A DNA stretch of 64,000 bases from Parabacteroides chinchillae (GTDB taxonomy: Bacteria; Bacteroidota; Bacteroidia; Bacteroidales; Tannerellaceae). The position numbers were made by a program, and so were the translations under genes. The stretch lies in NCBI RefSeq assembly GCF_900108035.1, contig NZ_FNVS01000007.1, positions 124,001 to 188,000 of the forward strand. The letters run 5' to 3'. Positions 8,691 to 16,327 of the stretch are shown here, one piece after another. Positions within the stretch are counted from its first letter, which is position 1, and each line of letters opens with the position of its first letter. A model generated the notes under the pieces. That model was not told the DNA's origin, made no database searches, and saw nothing but the letters and a program-made list of their open reading frames with translations.

Positions 8691-9056
8691 ACAATTTAAC
8701 AAATTCATAATTGAGAAATGGTATATATACAGTATTTTCACAAGTAACTTAAATACATTAAAATAAATGAAGAGGCAAATTTTTTCACTATATGCAAAAG
8801 CAAGAAACTGAAATATTGGAGATAGGAAAGTCAGATTTAATATTGTACAGGCAATAAATATAATAAAAGAGTATCTAGGAGATATATCCAAAGTTGAGGT
8901 AGTTGAGTAATGAGGTATATATCTTTTAGATAGAAAAATTACTTCGCAAAGTCTAAATTATACTTAATAAGTTGAGTGAATAGTTCTTTAGAGAGAGAAG
9001 TATTTCGTTAATTTTACAGCCCTCCATTATTTGCATTTTTTACTTACGTGTTACTT
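8691..9056. other. A+T-rich intergenic gap between C protein and methyltransferase
   Basis: 366 bp without a convincing gene. A plus-strand frame at 8767-8910 is interrupted by TGA at 8809, and a minus-strand hydrophobic frame lacks support. The gap separates the controller-nuclease pair from the methyltransferase block and presumably carries the promoter for the former. Confidence 0.5.
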
Positions 9057-10439
9057 TTAAGAGAAAAGCTCTTGAATGCTGGCAATATAAGGGATTGCAA
9101 TATCTCTTTTTTTTCCTCGGAGTTTCACATCTGCTAAATTTAAGCCTTCAATATTTATACATTCTACATCTTCCAGCTTAAAAGTCAGATATTCATTGCC
9201 GGAAGGGGCAAAACCTAGGTGAAAAAGTTCTGATGCAGACATTATTTTAGGATGTTCTTCGACCATTGCATACAAAAAACGGTTATTTTGATTGTGTAGC
9301 AACAGGTATTTAGGAGATGTAACCCCTACTGGCATCTGCAATGCTCCTCTGCGAAACCCTGTACGTACATAGTAAAGTTTATTCTTTAATGTCATGCGTA
9401 ATTGGTGCTCGTCTTTATAATAAGCAACAAGAACATCTGCCTCCTTTTTCCTGCCCATAGAGTTCAGGGCATCTTTAATGCTCAAAGCTAAACTTCTGGC
9501 CAACCGAGGTGGTACGGCATTTCCTACCATCTTATAACCTTCCTTTATGTCTGTATAGAAAAAACGGAATTTGTCAGGGAATGTCTGTATTCTAGCACAC
9601 TCCCTCACGCTTAACCGGCGGTAGAGATGTTCGCAGCCAGGAAGAAAGGCACGTTGATTTGGTGAAATGTACTTCATAGTTGGCGCCTGTGGATGCAAAG
9701 GACAGTTTTTAGCCTGTGCTTGTATGGTAAATGATACTTCATTCCAGGCTCGTATGCGATTACGGGCCATAAACTTTGCATCGAATGGACCGGCAAAAGT
9801 GTCATGGTTAATCCATTTCCCATATTCTTGGTTTACGCGTTCATTATTATAAAAACGCGGCTTTTCAGTAATGTCACCAATTGCTTTTTGCAGTGTCACA
9901 AAAGGTTTAGGTAATGGTTCTGGAAATCTAAATGCACTATCCAATTCTTTGATGAAGCCAACAATAAATACGCGGAAGCGGTCCTGCGGTATGCGATAGT
10001 CAGCAGCATTCAACAACGAGTAGCTCACCACGTAACCGGCACATTCAAGGTTGGAAAGGAATGACAGGAAGGTTTTGAAATGTTTGTCACTGATAATCCC
10101 TTGCACATTCTCTATTATGAAAAATTGGGGGCGTTTTTCTTTTATCAATTGGATATAGTCAAGAAATAACCGACCCCGTTCATCATTTAACCCTAACTGT
10201 TTGCCTCCTTCGCTCCACGATTGGCATGGGGGACCTCCTATAAATCCATCGCAATCGGGGATATTAGCTGCCTTTAACGTGCGGATATCGGATTTACACA
10301 GATAAGTATTTGGGTGATTGAACTGATAGGTTTCGTGTATAGCCTCATCAAATTCATTCGCCCAAATAACGTCATAGCCAGCCTGTTCAAAGCCAAGGTC
10401 TAATCCGCCGCATCCTGCAAAAAAAGATGCTACTTTCAT
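9057..10439 (-). CDS. C5 cytosine DNA methyltransferase with extra C-terminal domain
   Basis: A 460-residue enzyme. Motif I is [13 protein letters not shown] at the N-terminus, the catalytic loop is GGPPCQSW (motif IV, Cys at about 74), motif VI is ENVQG and motif VIII contains QDRFRVF. The target-recognition segment includes [17 protein letters not shown], followed by the motif IX-X end [11 protein letters not shown]. It transfers a methyl group from SAM to carbon 5 of cytosine. The last 130 residues, after about 325, are an extra domain ([19 protein letters not shown]) absent from classical GGCC methylases; I do not recognise it. The start overlaps the upstream methyltransferase stop by ATGA. 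Its recognition segment resembles the neighbour's, so both may target related sites. Confidence 0.92.
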   Translation of the reverse strand: MKVASFFAGCGGLDLGFEQAGYDVIWANEFDEAIHETYQFNHPNTYLCKSDIRTLKAANIPDCDGFIGGPPCQSWSEGGKQLGLNDERGRLFLDYIQLIKEKRPQFFIIENVQGIISDKHFKTFLSFLSNLECAGYVVSYSLLNAADYRIPQDRFRVFIVGFIKELDSAFRFPEPLPKPFVTLQKAIGDITEKPRFYNNERVNQEYGKWINHDTFAGPFDAKFMARNRIRAWNEVSFTIQAQAKNCPLHPQAPTMKYISPNQRAFLPGCEHLYRRLSVRECARIQTFPDKFRFFYTDIKEGYKMVGNAVPPRLARSLALSIKDALNSMGRKKEADVLVAYYKDEHQLRMTLKNKLYYVRTGFRRGALQMPVGVTSPKYLLLHNQNNRFLYAMVEEHPKIMSASELFHLGFAPSGNEYLTFKLEDVECINIEGLNLADVKLRGKKRDIAIPYIASIQELFS

Positions 10440-11452
10440 TCCAAATCAATAATCCCTCCCTTTTTAATCAAGGTTTTCTTTATCTGCATTGCTACATGAT
10501 AAGCCAAATTTACTGGTACGGCATTGCCAATCATTTTATAACCATAATTCACATCGTCGTATATGAACTGGAATTCATCGGGAAAACTTTGCACACGGGC
10601 CACCTCGCGGACTGTCATCCTGCGATAAAGGTGCTCATACCCTTCAACAAACTTCTGCAGATTTTTTTCAACCTTAATCATCTTTGGTGCTTGCGGGTGC
10701 AGTTGGCATTGGCGACCGCTTGCTTGAACCGTAAAGCCTGGCTCATCCCATGAACGAACTCGATTTCGGGACAAGAATATAGGCGAATATGCACCAATAA
10801 AGTATTCGTTGTTAGGTATTTTACAAGCCTTTCCATTGGTCTTGTTCTTTTCGAGAGCTGGAATGGCCGTATCCTGTAAGTCCCAGATACTTTCACGCAA
10901 CGTCGGCTTGTGCTTCTGTGGTGCAGGATATTCAAAGTTATGAATATTCAAATCTTTGCGGAAGCCAATATAGAAAACGCGGTCACGGTCTTCGGGAACA
11001 TCATAATCATTAGCGTTAAGCATTTTCAAATTTACATCATAGCCAGCTTCGTCAAATAATTCCATGAAGCCACGCACAGCATCTGTATGGCGCTTGGCTA
11101 ACATGCCGGATACATTTTCGGCAACAAAAAACAGAGGACGCTTGTCCTGCAAAATACGAATATATTCGTAAAACAACTGTCCTCGGGCATCTTCAATGCC
11201 CTTTAAAGAACCTGCTTCGCTCCACGATTGGCATGGAGGTCCGCCTATTATACCAGCAATATTATCAGGGAACTCAGATGATGGTATATCACGGATATCC
11301 CCTTCAATCAGGTTGGTATCTGGAAAATTTGCACGAAAGGTCGGGCAAATTTTTGCATCAAATTCATTTGCTGTAACTGTTTTAAAACCGGCTTTATGAA
11401 AGCCCAAATCCAAACCTCCTGCACCGGAGAAAAGGCTAATCAAGTTCATCAT
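10436..11452 (-). CDS. C5 cytosine DNA methyltransferase, M.HaeIII/M.NgoPII-like (GGCC)
   Basis: From [20 protein letters not shown] the protein has 338 residues, the size of M.HaeIII. It has [20 protein letters not shown] (motif IV Cys), [20 protein letters not shown] and the recognition segment [17 protein letters not shown]. From memory that segment is essentially identical to those of M.HaeIII and M.NgoPII, which methylate the inner cytosine of GGCC. I moved the start from 11470 to 11452 because the family begins at MNLISLF and this places it 2 bp after the nuclease stop instead of overlapping. It is coupled to the second methyltransferase by ATGA. It protects the host from the adjacent HaeIII-type nuclease. 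Confidence 0.93.
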   Translation of the reverse strand: MMNLISLFSGAGGLDLGFHKAGFKTVTANEFDAKICPTFRANFPDTNLIEGDIRDIPSSEFPDNIAGIIGGPPCQSWSEAGSLKGIEDARGQLFYEYIRILQDKRPLFFVAENVSGMLAKRHTDAVRGFMELFDEAGYDVNLKMLNANDYDVPEDRDRVFYIGFRKDLNIHNFEYPAPQKHKPTLRESIWDLQDTAIPALEKNKTNGKACKIPNNEYFIGAYSPIFLSRNRVRSWDEPGFTVQASGRQCQLHPQAPKMIKVEKNLQKFVEGYEHLYRRMTVREVARVQSFPDEFQFIYDDVNYGYKMIGNAVPVNLAYHVAMQIKKTLIKKGGIIDLE

Positions 11453-11454
11453 AT

Positions 11455-12408
11455 TTATTTCCAAAGGCAATTTATTGTGATTATAGCAGTAGGCATACCT
11501 ACTAATTGAATATCAAACTTCAAAGTTGGCGCAGCATAGGTTTCTGCATTATGTATGCGGAAAGAGAATTGCCAACCACCATCCATATAAAGCTCAACTG
11601 TATTTGTTTTTTCCGGAACAAAGCCCAAACTCACAATACGTGTTGGCAAGGACGCTACTGGTATTTGAATGGATGCTTGTTCAGATGCGCTGTTTTGATT
11701 GAGCGTGCCATGCAAATTGTAGGATTGAATTTGAGTGGTCCGCTCTCTATCTATGCTAATTATTTTATAGAAATCATGTTTCCCTAAAAGATATTCTACC
11801 AATTTGCCGGGAATGTCTTTATGGACCTCGTATTGCCGGTTGATTTCATTTATAAAAGCTGTTAGTAAGGGAATATAAACATCATTCTCTTTATCCGTCA
11901 GTTCATTAAATTTTGTATGCTTGCTTTTTTCGGCAATTAGATAGTCAAATATAGGCTTTACTCCATTCCAATAATCCTGTGAACAAGAAATTCCATACCA
12001 TTCTTTTCCAAAGTCCAATCTTTTACTAAGGCGGCTATGTTTTACTGCAAAATGGTTATGCTTGAGGCTTAGCCCAATCTCCCATTGGATATTGTGCCGG
12101 ATTATTAATATATCTCGTACATCACCCTTTTTCCCTTTAGCATCTGTTTGTATCAACAACTCTAGAACGTCATTGTTGTTCTCAACGATACGGGGTTCTA
12201 ATTCAAAAACCTTAGCAACGGCAACATAAGAGCTTGCCCTGTAAGTCTCCTGCATTTCATAGGATAGAGTGTTCCATGCACGTTCTGCAGCAGAGTAACT
12301 ACTATTTTTTACTATATTGATAGGACGGAGCTTCTTGATTTCCTCTTCAAGGGTAAGCAAGCAAACGAACTCATAAGCCCTTCCTTGGTCATTACTTTTA
12401 CTACTCAT
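11455..12408 (-). CDS. HaeIII-family type II restriction endonuclease
   Basis: A 317-residue protein, essentially the same length as HaeIII (318). The N-terminus [20 protein letters not shown] matches the HaeIII-family opening. The centre has [15 protein letters not shown] followed by [20 protein letters not shown], giving an acidic residue, a Glu and a Lys as expected of a PD-(D/E)XK-type site. HaeIII cuts GG/CC to blunt ends. Position supports this: the gene lies 2 bp from a GGCC-type methyltransferase and 59 bp downstream of vsr, all on one strand. Specificity is inferred from the methylase partner. The C-terminal region is rich in predicted beta strands. The frame is intact and no key residue is obviously missing. 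Confidence 0.85.
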   Translation of the reverse strand: MSSKSNDQGRAYEFVCLLTLEEEIKKLRPINIVKNSSYSAAERAWNTLSYEMQETYRASSYVAVAKVFELEPRIVENNNDVLELLIQTDAKGKKGDVRDILIIRHNIQWEIGLSLKHNHFAVKHSRLSKRLDFGKEWYGISCSQDYWNGVKPIFDYLIAEKSKHTKFNELTDKENDVYIPLLTAFINEINRQYEVHKDIPGKLVEYLLGKHDFYKIISIDRERTTQIQSYNLHGTLNQNSASEQASIQIPVASLPTRIVSLGFVPEKTNTVELYMDGGWQFSFRIHNAETYAAPTLKFDIQLVGMPTAIITINCLWK

Positions 12409-12467
12409 ATTATATATGGTGTTTATTTAGATGCGAAATTACTTAAATTCCTGTAAAAACAAGATTC

Positions 12468-12983
12468 TCATTCCTTCTTTTTCCCATACTCCACCATATT
12501 ATCAGCCACAATGCAAGGAGGATTTTCTATTATCTCATAAGTATTAGGAGATTTCTGCCGATAATGTTCCAAAAAACTATGGTTTATCCAGTACTCCATT
12601 TCGTATAAAGTTTGTTCTCTTATGGCAGGTTTCAACTGGCACTCCCAAATAGTCATAATTTTCCAACCCATTTTTTTTAAAGCCTCTTTGTTCTTTTCAT
12701 CCCTTTGTTGGTTATGCTCTATTTTCCTACGCCAATAATCACTATTGGAGTGTGGAATATGCCCGTCTACCTCATGGCCATGCCAAAAACATCCATGGAT
12801 AAATATTACAATGCCATACTTGCGCAATACTATATCGGGCGTGCCAGGCAATCCTTTCACGTTTTTGCGATAGCGGTACCCCCTTGAAAACAAGTAACGC
12901 CGTACCAACCACTCTGGCTTTGTATCCTTGCTTCTTATTTTTGCCATAACGGCGGAACGCTTCTTTTTGCTCCAAATATCCAT
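12468..12983 (-). CDS. Very short patch repair endonuclease (Vsr)
   Basis: From MDIWSKKKRSAVMAKIRSKD the protein has about 171 residues. Vsr landmarks are present: KRSAVMAKIRSKDTKPE, GLPGTPDIVLRKYGIVIFIH with the catalytic Asp, GCFWHGHEVDGH with the zinc and catalytic His residues, and the late EHNQQRDEKN block. Vsr nicks 5' of the T in T:G mismatches produced when 5-methylcytosine deaminates, reducing the mutational cost of C5 methylation; here the methylated site is probably GGCC. I moved the start from 13013 to 12983 because the family begins at the M-KKKRS motif and a -7 promoter box covers the longer start. Confidence 0.92.
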   Translation of the reverse strand: MDIWSKKKRSAVMAKIRSKDTKPEWLVRRYLFSRGYRYRKNVKGLPGTPDIVLRKYGIVIFIHGCFWHGHEVDGHIPHSNSDYWRRKIEHNQQRDEKNKEALKKMGWKIMTIWECQLKPAIREQTLYEMEYWINHSFLEHYRQKSPNTYEIIENPPCIVADNMVEYGKKKE

Positions 12984-13010
12984 TTCTAAAAGGTGAAATA
13001 TCATTTTAAG

Positions 13011-13018
13011 CAAAGATA
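13011..13018 (-). promoter_or_regulatory. -7 promoter element for vsr and the R-M operon
   Basis: On the minus strand this reads TATCTTTG, matching TAnnTTTG, about 28 bp upstream of the preferred vsr start. The -33 region is weak (TTTA-like). It probably drives vsr, the HaeIII-type nuclease and the two methyltransferases as one transcript, since gaps are short or overlapping. Confidence 0.5.
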
Positions 13019-13329
13019 TAAGTTTTGCTTTAATAAATCTATCTTACTAAAGATTTATTTATACTCATATAAAAATGCTTGTTTTTGTAGAGAATAACAA
13101 CTTCTCCTGCCCTCTGTGAAGTTAGCGAATAAAATTCATTATTTCCCACTTATTAAGTAATAGATATTTCGAACATGAGGTGAATCATATCTTAGTCTGT
13201 ATCGAAAACTACACATCAGGCACGATTAATCATTAAAATAGTGCAGTATTTCATTGAACTTCATACAACACTTCAAAGTTGAGTTCTTGATTTTATTCTT
13301 CATAACTGTTATACAAAACTATTTTCTAG

Positions 13330-13360
13330 TTTGCTAATTCAAGAGAATGATATATCTTTG
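13330..13360 (+). promoter_or_regulatory. Canonical Bacteroidales promoter of a short transcript
   Basis: TTTG at 13330-13333 and TATCTTTG at 13353-13360 are separated by 19 bp, the expected spacing for the primary sigma factor. Transcription would start near 13367 and run rightward into a 200-bp region without a convincing ORF. Confidence 0.65.
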
Positions 13361-13366
13361 CCTCTA

Positions 13367-13565
13367 GTATTCTCCATGAGCAAACTACCGCAAAAGCACG
13401 TAGCAAATTAGTGGGATAATTCATGGGATATGCTTGAAGCTAAGAATGTAAAGTTTTAAATATCAGCGTGGTAACTCTGTCAAAAGAATCCCAGGCGGAT
13501 CACTTTTTAAAACAGCAAAATTGCATAAAGCTCTGATAATCAAACTTATCAGAGCTTTTTCTTTT
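13367..13565 (+). ncRNA. Candidate noncoding RNA between R-M island and integrase
   Basis: A consensus promoter and a strong terminator bound a transcript of about 195 nt. Only tiny ORFs occur: an 11-residue one at 13376, and a continuation of its frame after TAG. Local pairings are visible, for example CCATGA (13374-13379) with TCATGG (13421-13426), and TGGGAT with ATCCCA near 13488. The 3' part AATCCCAGGCGGATCAC looks like the end of a tRNA T-arm and acceptor, but no matching 5' half exists, so it may be an attachment-site remnant from integration at a tRNA 3' end. The length resembles 6S RNA, but I could not show the 6S fold. Confidence 0.4.
13527..13565 (+). terminator. Rho-independent terminator
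   Basis: Perfect 12-bp stem (AAAGCTCTGATA with its complement, 13527-13538 and 13547-13558), 8-nt loop, then a T-rich tail. It ends the candidate short RNA. Confidence 0.85.
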
Positions 13566-13597
13566 ATATCAAACCTGCATTTTACCGCGAATTGAAG

Positions 13598-13637
13598 CAC
13601 CTAATTCAGGTGAAATCGGAGGAATTCAAGTCCTCCG
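13598..13637 (+). repeat. Two hairpins upstream of the integrase
   Basis: CACCT-AATTC-AGGTG at 13598-13612 and CGGAGGA-ATTCAAG-TCCTCCG at 13617-13637 lie 90-130 bp before the recombinase start. Both loops contain ATTC/ATTCA. They could be recombinase or excisionase binding sites of an att region; no direct evidence. Confidence 0.4.
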
Positions 13638-13729
13638 AATTGGTGTTTTATTCATTGATTGTCTGTATTTTACGTGATACTATTCATCGCTTCTAAAAGT
13701 AACTTTGAACTATTAAACTTTTAAAGTGT

Positions 13730-14809
13730 ATGAGTATGCAGAGAAATTATTTTTCGGTCCTTTTTTACATCAAGAAGGCCAAATTATTGAAAAACGGAGA
13801 GGCTCCTATCTGTCTGAGAATAACCGTAAATGGGAAACGTGCGGAAATTCAAATCAAGTGTAGTGTGGAGATTGGCAAGTGGAATGCCCAAAGGGAATGT
13901 GCGATTGGTAAGGACAGAAAGTATCTGGAACTTAATCACTATCTGGAAACAGTACGTACCCGCGTACTTCGTATTCATCGTGAGTTGGAGCAGGATGATA
14001 AACCTATCACGGCTGAAATTCTGAAGAATTTATTCTATGGTGAAAGCCAGACTCCCAAGATGTTATTGGAAGTTTTCAAAGAACATAACACAAAGTATCG
14101 TGAGTTAATAGGGAAAGGTGTGGTGAAAGCTACGGTACTCCGCTATGAGAGAACCGTACGATATCTTGAGGAGTTTTTGAAAAAAGAATATCAATTAAAC
14201 GATATGCCTCTTTGCAATATCAACCATGAGTTCATATCCAATTTTGAATTCTTTATCAAAACAGAAAAAAGTTGCGCTCAGAATGCAACAGTTAAGTATT
14301 TAAAGAACCTAAAGAAAATTATCACATTGGCACTTACAAATAAATGGATAACGGGTAATCCATTCTCCGGAGTCAGGTTCAAACAAACCCAATCTAACCG
14401 GGAATTTCTCAGCGAGGAAGAATTACATATTATTATGGAAAAAGAGTTTAATATACCTCGTTTAGAAATAGTACGCGACATTTTTGTTTTTTGTTGTCTG
14501 TCCGGATTAGCATTCACGGATATAAAACATTTACGTCCCGAGCATATTACAAAAGATCCTAATGGGGAAAATTGGATTCGAAAGCCTCGTGAAAAGATAA
14601 ATAACATGTGTCACATACTGTTACTTGACATTCCCGCATTAATAGCTGAAAAATACAAGAACAATCCGATCTGTGTACAAAAGAACATGGTGCTTCCTGT
14701 ACCTTGTAATCAACGGATGAACAGTTATTTGAAAGAAATTGCCGATGTGTGTGGAATTACTAAAAAGTTGACGACACATTGTGGAAAACATTGTACATTC
14801 TCTATATAG
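13730..14809 (+). CDS. Tyrosine recombinase, C-terminally truncated
   Basis: A 359-residue Bacteroidetes-type integrase: N-terminal SAM-like and arm-binding region (NYFSVLFYIKKAKLLKNGEA), core-binding domain to about 210, and catalytic domain from about 225 with FVFCCLSGLAFTDIKHL containing the box I region. The end reads LTTHCGKHCTFSI and stops. The family normally has an H-x-x-R-H block, then G-H-x/W and the nucleophilic Tyr about 45 residues later; here the Arg is lost (HCGKH) and the Tyr region is missing. It is therefore very probably inactive although the frame is otherwise intact. A -7 box TAACTTTG lies at 13700-13707. It may be the integrase of the R-M island. Confidence 0.88.
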   Translation: MSMQRNYFSVLFYIKKAKLLKNGEAPICLRITVNGKRAEIQIKCSVEIGKWNAQRECAIGKDRKYLELNHYLETVRTRVLRIHRELEQDDKPITAEILKNLFYGESQTPKMLLEVFKEHNTKYRELIGKGVVKATVLRYERTVRYLEEFLKKEYQLNDMPLCNINHEFISNFEFFIKTEKSCAQNATVKYLKNLKKIITLALTNKWITGNPFSGVRFKQTQSNREFLSEEELHIIMEKEFNIPRLEIVRDIFVFCCLSGLAFTDIKHLRPEHITKDPNGENWIRKPREKINNMCHILLLDIPALIAEKYKNNPICVQKNMVLPVPCNQRMNSYLKEIADVCGITKKLTTHCGKHCTFSI

Positions 14810-15040
14810 TTGAATATTAAACAGTTATACTCTACTTATCACTAAGTAGGTAACGATTTAGAAACGAGCAAATTACAATATTCTGTTTTCCTTTGCACCA
14901 GTCAAAGAACGATTCTTTCAATGCAAATATACACTTTATTGTCTAAAAAAACAATCATTTTCTATTTTTAATTGACTTACAATCAACCTTAAAGAGAGTA
15001 TCTGATTTCACTTCCTCCTTTTGGAAGAATGCTGGCCCGC

Positions 15041-16327
15041 TCATATAATCCGGTATTTTTTTAATTTCTCGTACAAGGAGGTCCGGCTGATACCGAGCAT
15101 CCTAGCCGTACGGGCACGGTTGCCCTCTGCCTCTTCAAGGGTCTTGAGAAGCAGCCGTTTTTCTTTCTCCTCTTCTGAGAGAGAAGCGGTTTCCTCCCGT
15201 CCAACAGTGAGGTCCAGATTCAGCTCCTCCAGTGAGATCCATCCGTCTGCAGAGAGCAGGACAGCACGTTGGATGCAGTTTTTCAGTTCGCGTATGTTAC
15301 CGGGCCAGGGATATTTTTGTAATGAGACCGCAGCCAGACTGTTGAAACCGCGTATGGGCTTACGGTGCTTTTCAGAAAAATGCTTCATAAAGAACTCCGC
15401 CAACGGAAGTATGTCCTCCCCGCATTCCGAGAGAGGGGGGACATTGATGGTGAACTCGTTCAGGCGATGGAACAGGTCCTCCCGGAAACGCCCTTCGGAT
15501 ATCGCCCTCTCCAGGTTTTCATTCGTGGCGGCTACCAGACGGACATCAAAGGCGTATTCCCGGGTAGAGCCGACGGGCTTGTAGCGTCTTTCCTGTAGGG
15601 CACGCAACAGGAGCATCTGTGTCTCGGGGGAAAGGTTGCCGATCTCATCCAAGAACAGCGTACCCCTATCAGCCGTCTGGAACAGTCCGCACCTGTCACC
15701 GTAGGCTCCGGTGAACGTCCCCTTGCGGTGCCCAAAAAATTCAGATTTGGCAAGATCGCCGGTAATGGTTCCGCAGTCCACCGGGACAAAAGGCTTGTTC
15801 CTACGGTGGCTTTGTTCATGCAGTTCGCGGGCGATATGCTCCTTTCCCGTACCGGAGGCTCCCCAAATGAGCACGGAAATGTCGGAACGTGCCACCAGCC
15901 CCACTAACCGGTACATTTCCCGCGCTTTGGCACTCTCCCCGCGGTAGAACTCACTCCCGTCATTCCGAGAACGGCTGAATATCTTTCCGATAGCTTCCAG
16001 CAACTTGTCCGGCTGGACGGGCTTGCACAGGTAGTTGGCCGCCCCCAGCTGCATGGCTTCCACCGCGTTCTCCACCTGCCCGTAGTTGGTCATGATAAGG
16101 AATGGGGTGGCGTAGAACCTCTCGTTCATCCATTCCAGCAGGGAGGTGCTGTTCCCGTCCGGCAGGCGGAGATCTGCAAGGACAAGGTCGAATTCCCTTG
16201 CGGAAAGGGCCTTGCGGGCAGCTGACAGCGTCGTAGCATGTTCGGTCGCCATCCCCTTCTTCTTCAGCCAGTTGCCGATGCTGCGGCTAAAAATCACGTC
16301 ATCTTCCAAAATAAGTATCGTTTTCAT
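15041..16327 (-). CDS. RteB-like sigma-54-type response regulator
   Basis: A 428-residue NtrC-class regulator: receiver domain at 1-115 with phosphoacceptor Asp in DLVLADLRLPD, AAA+ domain at about 140-370 with Walker A GASGTGKEHIAREL and Walker B GTLFLDEIGNL, and a C-terminal Fis-type helix-turn-helix ARTARMLGISRTSLYEKLKK. The sigma-54 contact loop is GTFTGA instead of GAFTGA. The start overlaps the kinase stop by ATGA. In Bacteroides conjugative transposons of the CTnDOT group, RteA/RteB is exactly this pair and turns on excision and transfer genes. G+C is clearly above that of neighbours, indicating transfer. Its target genes are not visible here. Confidence 0.9.
   Translation of the reverse strand: MKTILILEDDVIFSRSIGNWLKKKGMATEHATTLSAARKALSAREFDLVLADLRLPDGNSTSLLEWMNERFYATPFLIMTNYGQVENAVEAMQLGAANYLCKPVQPDKLLEAIGKIFSRSRNDGSEFYRGESAKAREMYRLVGLVARSDISVLIWGASGTGKEHIARELHEQSHRRNKPFVPVDCGTITGDLAKSEFFGHRKGTFTGAYGDRCGLFQTADRGTLFLDEIGNLSPETQMLLLRALQERRYKPVGSTREYAFDVRLVAATNENLERAISEGRFREDLFHRLNEFTINVPPLSECGEDILPLAEFFMKHFSEKHRKPIRGFNSLAAVSLQKYPWPGNIRELKNCIQRAVLLSADGWISLEELNLDLTVGREETASLSEEEKEKRLLLKTLEEAEGNRARTARMLGISRTSLYEKLKKYRII

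Noticed and set aside
8767-8910. 47-codon plus-strand frame with TGA at 8809 between C protein and methylase
   Set aside because: Short, interrupted, no recognisable domain and no ribosome-binding support; likely chance.
13440-13505. tRNA gene
   Set aside because: The 3' segment looks tRNA-like but there is no matching 5' acceptor strand, D-arm or anticodon arm.
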